Of a stretch of DNA of 64,000 nucleotides, positions 41,187 through 49,171 are shown in pieces. Source of the stretch: Paraburkholderia nodosa DSM 21604 (GTDB lineage: Bacteria; Pseudomonadota; Gammaproteobacteria; Burkholderiales; Burkholderiaceae); the NCBI RefSeq assembly GCF_000519185.1, contig NZ_JAFA01000025.1, positions 1 through 64,000 of the forward strand, read 5' to 3'. The translations under genes were made by a program, and so were the position numbers. Below the pieces are notes generated by a model. The model made no database searches, had not been told where the DNA came from, and saw nothing but the letters and a program-made list of their open reading frames with translations. Each line of letters begins with the position of its first letter. Position 1 is the stretch's first letter.

Positions 41187-42481
41187 GCGGCCCGCATCGC
41201 CACCGCACGCAAGCCGAAGTGCGGCGCACCGCGTGGCCCGGCTGGATCTGGGCTGTGCCGATCGCCGCGATCGGCGCGACGGGATGGCTCGGCGTGCACG
41301 CGCTCATCCATAACGGCGAGACCGTTGTCGTGACGTTCGACAATGCCTACGGCATGAAGCCGGACGACACGATCGTCACGCTGCGCGGCGTGAAGGTGGG
41401 CGCCGTTTCGGACGTGTCGCTCGCGCAAGATGGTCAGCATGTCGAAGCAAAGCTCCGGATCGACCGAGCGGAAGACCCGTATTTGCGCACGGGAACGCGG
41501 TTTTTCCTGCGCGGCGCGAAGGTGGATTTGAGCGACCCTGCCTCGCTGAAGGCCATGCTTGCGGGACCCGAAATCGTCATGGAACCGGGTCCCGGCAAGC
41601 ATGCCGATCACTTCGACGGCAGCGATCGCCGGCCCCCGCTAGCGCCCGGGCACGGCCCGATGGTGACCTATGCAGTGCGTTTCGACGGCGCGGTCGGCAA
41701 CCTGGAGACCGGCGCGGAGGTGGATCTGCGCGGCTTTCCCGTAGGGACCGTCACGAGCGTGCGCCTGAGCTACGACGCGCACACGGGCGCGCTGAGCACG
41801 CCCGTTCAGCTCGCGCTGGACCCCTCGGAGCTCGGCATCGTCGGCGCGCCGCCGCCCGCGGACGGCAACTGGCGGCCGCTCGTCAACGGCATGCTCGATC
41901 ACCTCGTCGCCGACGGTCTGCGCGCGCGCCTTTCGCAAGACCCGCCGCTCGTCGGGCCGCGCAAGGTCAATCTCGACTTCGTTGCGGGCGCAGCGGGCGC
42001 GACGCTCACCGCCGACAACGGGCTCCCCGTGATCCCGAGCGTCGCCCCCGCCGATTTCGACACCATGACCTCCCGCGCCAGCGACGTGATCAGGAAGATC
42101 GACGACCTGCCCATCAAGCAAACGGGCGACGAGGTGCGCAGCATCGTGGCGCACGTGAACGCCATCAGTTCCTCGCCGCAGATCCGCGACAGCCTCATGC
42201 ATATCGACCGCTCGGTTGCGCAAATCGATCAAACGCTCGCGCAAGTGTCGCCCCAGATCGGCCCGCTCGTCGCGCAGCTGCGCGAGACGGCGAACGAAGC
42301 CGATCGCACGGTCGCGGCGGCCAATCGTACGCTCGGCGCCGACGCTTCGAGCCAGAACGACCTGCCCACCGCGCTGCGCGAGCTGACCGATACCGCGCGC
42401 TCGGTTCGCGCGCTCGCCGACTATCTCGACCGGCATCCCGAAGCGCTGCTGCACGGCAAGGCACAGGAGGAGAGCCAATGA
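41183..42481 (+). CDS. pqiB: PqiB, MCE-domain lipid transport protein, short form
   Basis: The protein has 432 residues from the ATG at 41183, which overlaps the pqiA stop. One N-terminal transmembrane helix (WIWAVPIAAIGATGWLGVHALI) is followed by two MCE domains (TVVVTFDNAYGMKPDDTIVTLRGVKVGAVSDV and VTYAVRFDGAVGNLETGAEVDLRGFPVGTVTSV). A long helical C-terminal segment comes next (IDRSVAQIDQTLAQVSPQIGPLVAQLRETANEADRTV). Escherichia coli PqiB is about 546 residues with three MCE domains, so this version appears to lack one ring. It forms a syringe-like channel in the periplasm. Confidence 0.93.
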   Translation: MSGPHRHRTQAEVRRTAWPGWIWAVPIAAIGATGWLGVHALIHNGETVVVTFDNAYGMKPDDTIVTLRGVKVGAVSDVSLAQDGQHVEAKLRIDRAEDPYLRTGTRFFLRGAKVDLSDPASLKAMLAGPEIVMEPGPGKHADHFDGSDRRPPLAPGHGPMVTYAVRFDGAVGNLETGAEVDLRGFPVGTVTSVRLSYDAHTGALSTPVQLALDPSELGIVGAPPPADGNWRPLVNGMLDHLVADGLRARLSQDPPLVGPRKVNLDFVAGAAGATLTADNGLPVIPSVAPADFDTMTSRASDVIRKIDDLPIKQTGDEVRSIVAHVNAISSSPQIRDSLMHIDRSVAQIDQTLAQVSPQIGPLVAQLRETANEADRTVAAANRTLGADASSQNDLPTALRELTDTARSVRALADYLDRHPEALLHGKAQEESQ

Positions 42482-43104
42482 TGCGCCGCCATGCGAGTCG
42501 CGCCGGATGCGCAGTGGCTTCGATCGCGCGACTGCTGCGCGCGATCGTGCTCGTGGGCATCGGCGTCGGGATCGCCGGATGCGGCCACAGCCCGCCCACG
42601 CGTTACGTCACGCTCAACGCGACGCCCGCGCAAGCGCCGCTTTCCACCGCCGCCATGGCGCCGGTGCAACTGAGCGCCGTGCATATTCCCGCCGTGCTCG
42701 ACCGGCCCGAAGTGGTGACGCATGTCGCGCCCAACCGGCTCGCAGTCGACGACAACGACCGCTGGGGCGCGCCGCTCGCGCAGATGATGCGCAGCACGCT
42801 CGCGCAAGACCTGCTGTCGCGCCTACCTCCCGGCGCCTTCGTTTTTCCGGACGCGCCCGCGCCCGCTGGCACGCGCACGCTCGTCGTCACGGTGCTCGAC
42901 TGCAACGCGAGCGCGGGCGGAACGCTCACGCTGCAAGTGGCGTGGACACTGCTGGCTGGGCAGCCCGCACGAACCATGCTGTCCCAGCAGGCGGCGCTGA
43001 GCGCGCCGGTCGAGGGTCACGACGCGGCGGCGCAAGCCGCTGCGCTCAGTCGCGTGCTCGGCGAACTCGCCGACCGGATCGCAGCATCGATCGCCGTGCG
43101 CTGA
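42478..43104 (+). CDS. pqiC: PqiC, outer-membrane lipoprotein partner of PqiAB
   Basis: This 208-residue protein has a lipobox (VGIAGCG, Cys near 35) and matches the ABC-type transport auxiliary lipoprotein/PqiC family: TRYVTLNA, VQLSAVHIPAVLDRPEVVTHVAPNRLAVDDNDRWGAPLAQMMRSTLAQDLLSRLP. It docks PqiB at the outer membrane. The start overlaps the pqiB stop by 4 bp (ATGA). Confidence 0.93.
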   Translation: MMRRHASRAGCAVASIARLLRAIVLVGIGVGIAGCGHSPPTRYVTLNATPAQAPLSTAAMAPVQLSAVHIPAVLDRPEVVTHVAPNRLAVDDNDRWGAPLAQMMRSTLAQDLLSRLPPGAFVFPDAPAPAGTRTLVVTVLDCNASAGGTLTLQVAWTLLAGQPARTMLSQQAALSAPVEGHDAAAQAAALSRVLGELADRIAASIAVR

Positions 43105-43142
43105 CGCGGCGATCGCCGACACAGATGGCCCACCCCGCGACG

Positions 43143-44618
43143 CTAACCTCCCGTCTGGAATCCTAACGACGCCGCCTTCGCGCGCAGGTCCGCGAAGCGG
43201 TCCACGTTCGGGTTGGTCGCGAGCTGCGACTGATCGATCGACGACACCGGGTTCGACGACGACCCGGGCGTCCCCGAGCACTCCCCGCCGAACGTGCCCT
43301 GGGCAATCGTGAACGCCGGCGCGTCGGTGCGCGGCGCATCGGTGAAATCGAGCGCATAGGCCAGATTGAAGGTCGCCGAATCACTGCTGCGCACGCCGAG
43401 CGGCGGCAAGCCGAAGCGCCATTGCAGCAGCGCGTGAATCGAACTCGGGTCGAACGGGTAGCGCGTGACCGTGCCCGCGCGAACGCGCGGCCCCAGCAGC
43501 GCGAGCGGTACGCGAAAACCCAGCTTGCCGTCGTTGCCGAGCGCAAGCTCGTTCTTGCTGATCGGCCTCGTGGGCGGCACTACGTGCTCGAGAAAGCCGC
43601 CCCATTCGTCGTACACGACGATCATCAGCGTGCGGTTCCAGGTCGGGCTCGTGCGCAGCGCCTCGTACACCTGGCCGAGAAACGCCTCGCCGTTGCGGAT
43701 GTCCGCGTGCGGATGATCGTCCGCGGAAGTGCCTTGCGGCTCGCCCGCGAAGGCCGGATCGACCATGCTGAACGGCGGCAGCGTGCCCGCCTCGGCATGC
43801 GCGACGAAATCCGCAAACGGACGCGAAATGCCGACATAACGCGTACCGTAAAGCGCCGTGAACGGTACGTCGTGGTAGTAGTAGTTGCAGCCGATATTCG
43901 CGGCGCTGAGCCTGTCCCAGATCGTTGGGAGCGACGAACTGTCGATACTGTCGTCGAGGCGATCCGTTGCGCCGCTGTGCAGGTAAAGGCGGTTGGGAAA
44001 CGTGCTCGTGAGGATGCCGCTGAAGTAGAAGTCGCCGATCGTGTAGCGGCTCGCCACCGCGTCGAAGAACTGCACATCGGCCGACGTGTAATAGCCGATG
44101 GGCAGCAAGTCGCCCTGGCGCAGGCTCGTGCCCGGCGTGAGGAGAAAGCCGTTCATCGCGCCCGAAGCCAGTTGCGTACGCGCGCCGTCGTAGCTGTGAT
44201 TGGGGTCCTGGTACGCGCACGCCTGGTAGCCATAGGCGGAATTCGCCGCGAGCGAAAACGGCGTTTGCGTCGCGCCGAACGCGTCCTGGAACTGCCGGTT
44301 CGCCGGCATGCCTTCGGCTCCCGGCACCCAGCCGAGGAAGTGGTCGAAGGAACGATTTTCCATCGTGACGAGCACGATGAAATCGATGCCAGAACTCGCC
44401 GGATTCGGCAACGCCGGGCGCGCCAGGCTATAACGGTCGGCGCCGTCCGGCGAGGGAACGTCGCCGATCGAGGGCGCGGGGGCGTCGCCGTTCTGGCCGC
44501 CCGGGTCGTCACCGCCGCCACCGCAGCCCGATAGCGCAACACTGCCGGCAAGCGACGCTACGCCGGCAAGAAAACGGCGCCGGTCGTATCCGTGATGCGG
44601 GCCATTCTCGTCTCCCAT
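43143..44618 (-). CDS. Tat-exported phospholipase C/phosphoesterase-family protein
   Basis: The protein has 491 residues from the ATG at 44618 (AGGAGA upstream). A twin-arginine signal (DRRRFLAGVASLAGSVALSGC) is followed by a Gly/Asp linker and the bacterial phospholipase C/acid phosphatase superfamily fold: IDFIVLVTMENRSFDHFLGW with the metal/nucleophile ENRSFDH motif, SYDGARTQ, FPNRLYLHSG, MIVVYDEWGGFLEHVVPP, GFRVPLALLGPRV. The enzyme is likely periplasmic or secreted and cleaves phosphocholine lipids or phosphate esters. The Cys after the signal could make it a lipoprotein. Confidence 0.9.
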   Translation of the reverse strand: MGDENGPHHGYDRRRFLAGVASLAGSVALSGCGGGGDDPGGQNGDAPAPSIGDVPSPDGADRYSLARPALPNPASSGIDFIVLVTMENRSFDHFLGWVPGAEGMPANRQFQDAFGATQTPFSLAANSAYGYQACAYQDPNHSYDGARTQLASGAMNGFLLTPGTSLRQGDLLPIGYYTSADVQFFDAVASRYTIGDFYFSGILTSTFPNRLYLHSGATDRLDDSIDSSSLPTIWDRLSAANIGCNYYYHDVPFTALYGTRYVGISRPFADFVAHAEAGTLPPFSMVDPAFAGEPQGTSADDHPHADIRNGEAFLGQVYEALRTSPTWNRTLMIVVYDEWGGFLEHVVPPTRPISKNELALGNDGKLGFRVPLALLGPRVRAGTVTRYPFDPSSIHALLQWRFGLPPLGVRSSDSATFNLAYALDFTDAPRTDAPAFTIAQGTFGGECSGTPGSSSNPVSSIDQSQLATNPNVDRFADLRAKAASLGFQTGG

Positions 44619-44813
44619 GACACGTCTCCTGGTTGGATGCGGCGCTGGCAATCCGTCCATGCCTCGCTGCCGCGAAGCGAAACGCGCTCGCTACGGCGAG
44701 CAGCGGACGGCCTTTTCCCGCAAGCCTCGCGCCCGCTGAGGTGCAGCCAGGACAAGCTCGGAGTGTTGCGATGGGAGAGGAAGACGAGGGACGTCAGGAT
44801 GCGCGCGGCAGGG

Positions 44814-45659
44814 TCACGACTGCTCGATCAGCGCCTTGATGCGTTCGGCCTGCCCGGCATCGACGGGGTTGTAGACGATCATGTGCAGGTCGGGCCGGCC
44901 ATCGACGGAAAACGCCGACTGCTCCAGCGCGATCAGACCCAGCGTGGGATGGTGCAGGCGCTTCACGTGGTCGGCTTCCGCATGCGCCAGCACTTCGTTC
45001 TCGCGCCACAGGGCGTCGAACTCGGGGCTGACGCTGCACAGCTCGTCGACGAGTTCGCCAACGGCCGAAACGAGGCCGGCGCGCGCCACGTCGGCCCGGA
45101 ACGCGCCCACCACGAAGCGGGCCACGCTGTCCCAGTCGTGCTGCTTGGCGCGCACGTCCGGGTTGCAGAACAGGAAACGCAGAATGTTGCGCTGACCGGG
45201 CGGCAGCTTGCCGTAGTCGGTCAGCACGATGGCCGCGGCGCGATTCCACGCCACGACCTCCCAGGTGGCCGTCTTGACGATGGCCGGGCTGAAGCGCAGC
45301 GAGTCGAGCAGGCGTTGCAGCCGCGGATTGACCCCGTCCACAGGCTTGTAGCGCACTTCCGGCGGCCGCCCGAGCCCCAGCATGAAGAGGTGCTCGCGCT
45401 CCGGATCGGTGAGCAGCAGCGCGCTGCAGATGCGCTCGAGCACTTCCGGCGAAGCCGCGCCGCCGCGCCCCTGTTCGAGCCACGTGTACCAGGTCGGACT
45501 GATACTGGCCCGCTGCGCCACTTCTTCGCGACGCAACCCCGGCGTGCGCCTGCGACCGCTGAAACCGAAGCTCGCGGGGTCGAGCCGCGTGCGGCAGCGC
45601 TTCAGGAAGTCGCCGAGCGAACCCGCCGAGTGGATCGGAATGGAGAGCCTGTTAGTCAT
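44814..45659 (-). CDS. XRE-family regulator with MmyB-like ligand-binding domain
   Basis: This 281-residue protein has an N-terminal HTH (LGDFLKRCRTRLDP, RRRTPGLRREEVAQRASISPTWYTWLEQGRGGAASPEVLERICSALLLTD, ~14-90). An MmyB-type C-terminal domain follows (YKPVDGVNPRLQRLLDSL, WEVVAWNRAAAIVLTDY, RFVVGAFRADVARAG, HPTLGLIALEQSAFSVDGRPDLHMIVY). Known relatives bind fatty acids and control neighbouring oxidoreductases. It is divergent from the epimerase-like gene at 45740. Confidence 0.94.
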   Translation of the reverse strand: MTNRLSIPIHSAGSLGDFLKRCRTRLDPASFGFSGRRRTPGLRREEVAQRASISPTWYTWLEQGRGGAASPEVLERICSALLLTDPEREHLFMLGLGRPPEVRYKPVDGVNPRLQRLLDSLRFSPAIVKTATWEVVAWNRAAAIVLTDYGKLPPGQRNILRFLFCNPDVRAKQHDWDSVARFVVGAFRADVARAGLVSAVGELVDELCSVSPEFDALWRENEVLAHAEADHVKRLHHPTLGLIALEQSAFSVDGRPDLHMIVYNPVDAGQAERIKALIEQS

Positions 45660-45739
45660 CTTAATATGATGAACTCACTACTTTAACGGTATAGAGAATT
45701 TGGAGATAGTACGCCAGTCATGACCCAGGAGAGATGACC

Positions 45740-46645
45740 ATGCGTATTTTTCTGACCGGCGCGACCGGCTTCATCGGCTCGGCGCTCGTTCCGGAACTCA
45801 TCGAAGCCGGTCACGAGGTGATCGGCATGACCCGCTCCGAAGCCGGCGCACAGGCGCTCGCCCGCGCAGGTGCAGGCGTGCATCGCGGCACGCTGGAGGA
45901 ACCGGCAAGCCTGCGCAGCGGCGCGGAGCAAGCGGATGCCGTGATCCACACGGCCTTCGACCACGACTTCTCGCGCTTCGTCGAAAACTGCGAAAAGGAC
46001 AAGCGCGCCATTGCGGCGCTCGGCGCCGCGCTCGCCGGCTCCGATCGTCCGTTGCTGATCACGTCCGGCACGGGTATCGGCAATGCCCGGCCTGGCGAAC
46101 TGGCGAGCGAGGACGTCTTCAATCCGGGCCATCCCAACCCGCGCATTGCCTCCGAGCTGGCCGGGCAGGCACTGCTGGAACAAGGACTCAATGTGGGCGC
46201 GGTGCGGCTGCCCCAGGTCCACAACCCGTTCCGGCAAGGGCTCATTACGCCGCTCGTGGCGATCGCGCGCGAGAAAGGCGTTTGCGCCTACGTCGGCGAC
46301 GGCCAGAACCGCTGGCCCGCCGGCCATCTCTCCGACGTCGTGCGCCTCTATCGGCTCGCCGTGGAAAAAGGTCAGCCGGGCGCACGCTACAACGCGGTCG
46401 GTGAAGAAGGCGTGACGAGCCGCGAAATCGCCGAGGCGCTGGGCCGCGGGCTCGGCCTGCCGGCCGTTTCGATCGAGCCGGAAGACGCGGCCGCGCATTT
46501 TGGGTGGATGGGGATGTTCGTCGGCCTGGACATGCCCGCTTCGAGCGCGCTCACCCAGGCGCGGCTCGGCTGGCGCCCGACGGGCCCCTCGCTGATTGCC
46601 GATCTGAACGAAGCGCGCTTCGCCGAGGTGGGCGCTTCAGAATGA
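45740..46645 (+). CDS. NAD-dependent epimerase/dehydratase-family oxidoreductase
   Basis: The protein has 301 residues, starting MRIFLTGATGFIGSALVPELIEAGHEV. The ATG at 45740 is favoured over 45734 because AGGAG lies 8 bases upstream. The extended SDR has the GATGFIG cofactor motif and GQNRWPAGHLSDVVRLY. The usual YxxxK is not obvious; PNPRIASELAGQ occupies that area, so the catalytic Tyr seems replaced. It may be an atypical NAD-binding protein. It is divergent from the MmyB-type regulator, its likely repressor. Confidence 0.88.
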   Translation: MRIFLTGATGFIGSALVPELIEAGHEVIGMTRSEAGAQALARAGAGVHRGTLEEPASLRSGAEQADAVIHTAFDHDFSRFVENCEKDKRAIAALGAALAGSDRPLLITSGTGIGNARPGELASEDVFNPGHPNPRIASELAGQALLEQGLNVGAVRLPQVHNPFRQGLITPLVAIAREKGVCAYVGDGQNRWPAGHLSDVVRLYRLAVEKGQPGARYNAVGEEGVTSREIAEALGRGLGLPAVSIEPEDAAAHFGWMGMFVGLDMPASSALTQARLGWRPTGPSLIADLNEARFAEVGASE

Positions 46646-46678
46646 GCCGATAGTCATCCTGAATATTCTCACCTCAGC

Positions 46679-46706
46679 GTCTCGTGGCCGCTAGCGGCCA
46701 CGAGAC
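46679..46706. terminator. Perfect 28-bp palindrome between convergent genes
   Basis: GTCTCGTGGCCGCT (46679-46692) is followed at once by its exact reverse complement (46693-46706). It lies in the 93-bp gap between the convergent epimerase and dioxygenase genes. As RNA it forms a 12-13 bp stem with a minimal loop in either direction, flanked on one side by AT-rich sequence, so it is a bidirectional terminator. Confidence 0.7.
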
Positions 46707-46738
46707 AGACTCCGTGCACGATGCCGTTATCGCCGCGC

Positions 46739-47935
46739 TCACGCGGGGTCGCGTCGCGCGCCATGCGCGCGCAAGGCCTCGTCGAATCTGCGCGGCTCCC
46801 AGTCCTCGCACAGCGCGCGCTGCATGAGCGCCTGCTGGCTTTCTGGCGCGAGACCACCCAGGGGCGGGTCACGGTCGAGATTCGTGGGAAACGGATAGCC
46901 CTCGGCACACGACGCGATGACCGCCACGGTCGCGAGGTCGACTGCATCGCCTGGGCCCTTCCCGCGCCGCTCGCGCAGCACGGGATAGATCGCTTCGCAC
47001 ATGCTCGCGCGGTCGAGCGCTTCCATTGCGCGCCCCATTGCCGATGAAACCTGCAGCAGGTTCGCCATGCGCTGCACGTCGGCGGTGCGGTTCGCGCCCG
47101 CCGCATGAAATAGCGCGGGATTGAAGAACAAGGCGTCGCCTTTGGCAAGCGACAACTGCACGCAATGCGCTTCGAACCAGGCGCGGAAATCGGCGCGCCG
47201 CCATGCAAGATAGCCCTCGGCATAGCGTTGCGAGTACGGCAGGAGTTTCGTCGGCCCGCTCTCGACCGGCATGTCGCTGTGCGCCACCGCCCCCTGGAGC
47301 GTGAGGAAAGCGGATACGTGATGCACGTGCGCCGGATAACGCTGCGCTTCCTCGATCGTCTGGAATCCCAGGTGATAGTCGCGGTGCGCTTCCTGCGCCG
47401 CGCCGCCCGGACGCACCACATTGACCTGCGAGGTCATCTGATAGCACGGTCCGAGCCACGCCTCGCACACGGCCATGAGCGCCAGATTCGCGAAGTAATC
47501 GGCGAATACGGCGGGCGCTTCGAGGCAGAGCTTTTGTTGCGCATTCCAGATGCGGTCGTTCGCGCCCGCCTTCGCAAAATGGTCCGCACCGCTCGTGCCC
47601 TGCTCCCGCTCGGCCCGGATGATCGATTCGAACACGGCGGTCGCATCGTCCACTGGCTGCGTGTTCGCGTAAGCACGCTCGAGCACCAGCACGCCCGCGC
47701 CGTCGCGCAGCACGTGCGCCCATTCCGCCTGCAACTGCGCGCGCTGCGCCGCGTCGTGGAGCACGCCTTCGAGCGCCGCGCAGTCGTACACGGGGATGCG
47801 CTGCCTCACATCGCAGGCGTAACGCAGCGGGGTGCCGTCGTCGCGCAGCCGGTTCACGAATGCCTCCAGCGAGCATTCGCGTTCGACGTACCATTGCCGC
47901 CCCAAATCCGCCACAGGTGTTTCGTGCTGATCCAT
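46739..47935 (-). CDS. Phytanoyl-CoA dioxygenase (PhyH)-family protein
   Basis: The protein has 398 residues from the ATG at 47935. The double-stranded beta-helix signature is seen: EAHRDYHLGFQTIEEA with the HxD iron ligands, VHHVSAFLTLQGAVAHSDMPVESGPTKLLPYSQRY, LAKGDALFFNPALFHAAGANRTADVQRMANLLQVS with the distal His and the 2-oxoglutarate-binding Arg. It is an Fe(II)/2-oxoglutarate oxygenase by family; the substrate is unknown. It lies 109 bp downstream of the LysR gene on the same strand. Confidence 0.87.
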   Translation of the reverse strand: MDQHETPVADLGRQWYVERECSLEAFVNRLRDDGTPLRYACDVRQRIPVYDCAALEGVLHDAAQRAQLQAEWAHVLRDGAGVLVLERAYANTQPVDDATAVFESIIRAEREQGTSGADHFAKAGANDRIWNAQQKLCLEAPAVFADYFANLALMAVCEAWLGPCYQMTSQVNVVRPGGAAQEAHRDYHLGFQTIEEAQRYPAHVHHVSAFLTLQGAVAHSDMPVESGPTKLLPYSQRYAEGYLAWRRADFRAWFEAHCVQLSLAKGDALFFNPALFHAAGANRTADVQRMANLLQVSSAMGRAMEALDRASMCEAIYPVLRERRGKGPGDAVDLATVAVIASCAEGYPFPTNLDRDPPLGGLAPESQQALMQRALCEDWEPRRFDEALRAHGARRDPA

Positions 47936-48044
47936 GCGTCTGCCTCCGTTTTGAGTCAAGGATAACGTCGGCACCGGGCGCTGTGGATACCAAAAATCTA
48001 TCAGAAACGCATCAGGAAGGCGGCGCCGTGGCTGCTTGCGCACG

Positions 48045-48986
48045 TCACTCCAGCGGAAAGCCATCCTTGAACGTCTGCCGCAGGAACTCCGTAAAGTGCT
48101 TGACCGCGCGCGGCACCTGCGCTCCATACGGCCGCACGACGTGCAATTGCGAAGCGAACGCGCCCACGGGGCGCCAGTTGGGCAGCAGGACGACGAGCTT
48201 GCCGGCCTGCAGCGCGGCCTGCGCGCTGAAATCGGGCAACAGCGCGATGCCGAGATGTTCCAGCGAAGCGTCGCGCAACGCTTCGCTGTTGTTCGCCGAG
48301 AACGGGCCGTTCACCGTCACCGTCTCGCGCGCGCCTTCCGCGCGGCGGCCGGCTTTCTCGAACGACCAGACGCCCGCACCCAGCGCGCGTGGATAGAACA
48401 GACAGTCGTGCTGCGCCAGATCGGCGGGGGTTTGCGGCGTGCCCCGCTGCTTGAGGTAAGCCCGCGTGGCGACGATGACCGAGCGCGTGTCGCAAAGCTT
48501 CCAGGCCACGTGGGTTTCCGGCACCTGCGCGCTATGGCGAATCGCGAGATCGAAGCCTTCGGTCGCAATCGAGCTGAGCCGGTCGGAAAGCTCCAGCTGC
48601 ACGCGCACTTCGGGATGCGCGCGCGAAAACTGCGCAAGGCGCGGCACCAGTTGCTGGCGCGCGAACGCCACGGGCGCGGTGACGCGCACCGTGCCGCGCG
48701 CGACATCGGCCATCTCGCGCACGCTCGCAAAGCTCGCGGCAATACTGTCGAACTGCGCGCGCGTGTCCTCCACGAGCCGCAGCCCCGCCTCCGTGAAACG
48801 TACGCTGCGCGTGGTGCGCTGCACAAGCGGAACGCCCGCCACGCGCTCCAGTTCGGCGATGCGCTGGCTCACGGCCGCCTTGCTCACGCCCAGGCGCGTC
48901 GCCGCCGCGGTATAGCTGCCCTGGGTGGCCAGCACGTTGAGCCAGTGCAAATGCGTCCAGAGTGCTTCGACTCGCTGTGTATCCAT
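48045..48986 (-). CDS. LysR-family regulator, divergent from mmsA
   Basis: The protein has 313 residues from the ATG at 48986. The N-terminal HTH is LHWLNVLATQGSYTAAATRLGVSKAAVSQRIAELERVAGVPLVQRTTRSVRFTEAG (~12-68). The LysR substrate domain is VRVTAPVAFARQQLVPRLAQFSRAHPEVRVQLELSDRLSSIATEGFDLAIRHS. It faces mmsA across 185 bp that contain the LysR-type box GATTGTT-N10-AACAATC (49070-49093). It probably controls mmsA and itself. Confidence 0.93.
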   Translation of the reverse strand: MDTQRVEALWTHLHWLNVLATQGSYTAAATRLGVSKAAVSQRIAELERVAGVPLVQRTTRSVRFTEAGLRLVEDTRAQFDSIAASFASVREMADVARGTVRVTAPVAFARQQLVPRLAQFSRAHPEVRVQLELSDRLSSIATEGFDLAIRHSAQVPETHVAWKLCDTRSVIVATRAYLKQRGTPQTPADLAQHDCLFYPRALGAGVWSFEKAGRRAEGARETVTVNGPFSANNSEALRDASLEHLGIALLPDFSAQAALQAGKLVVLLPNWRPVGAFASQLHVVRPYGAQVPRAVKHFTEFLRQTFKDGFPLE

Positions 48987-49069
48987 CGATAAAAAGTCCG
49001 CGTCAAACCTCGTGATCCCCGCGCCGATACTAGCATGCCGCTCGCGCACTTTTCACAGACCACGCTAGC

Positions 49070-49093
49070 GATTGTTCACGGCTGAAAACAATC
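49070..49093. promoter_or_regulatory. LysR-type binding box between lysR and mmsA
   Basis: GATTGTT (49070-49076) and AACAATC (49087-49093) form an inverted repeat with a 10-base spacer, fitting the T-N11-A pattern of LysR sites. It lies about 80 bases before the mmsA start and 85 before the lysR start. Confidence 0.6.
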
Positions 49094-49171
49094 AATTCAG
49101 CGCCAGCGTCTTTCCTCGCCCCCGCCGCCTCCGTAGACTGGCGGCACGCACTCACCTAACGAGGAGATGAC

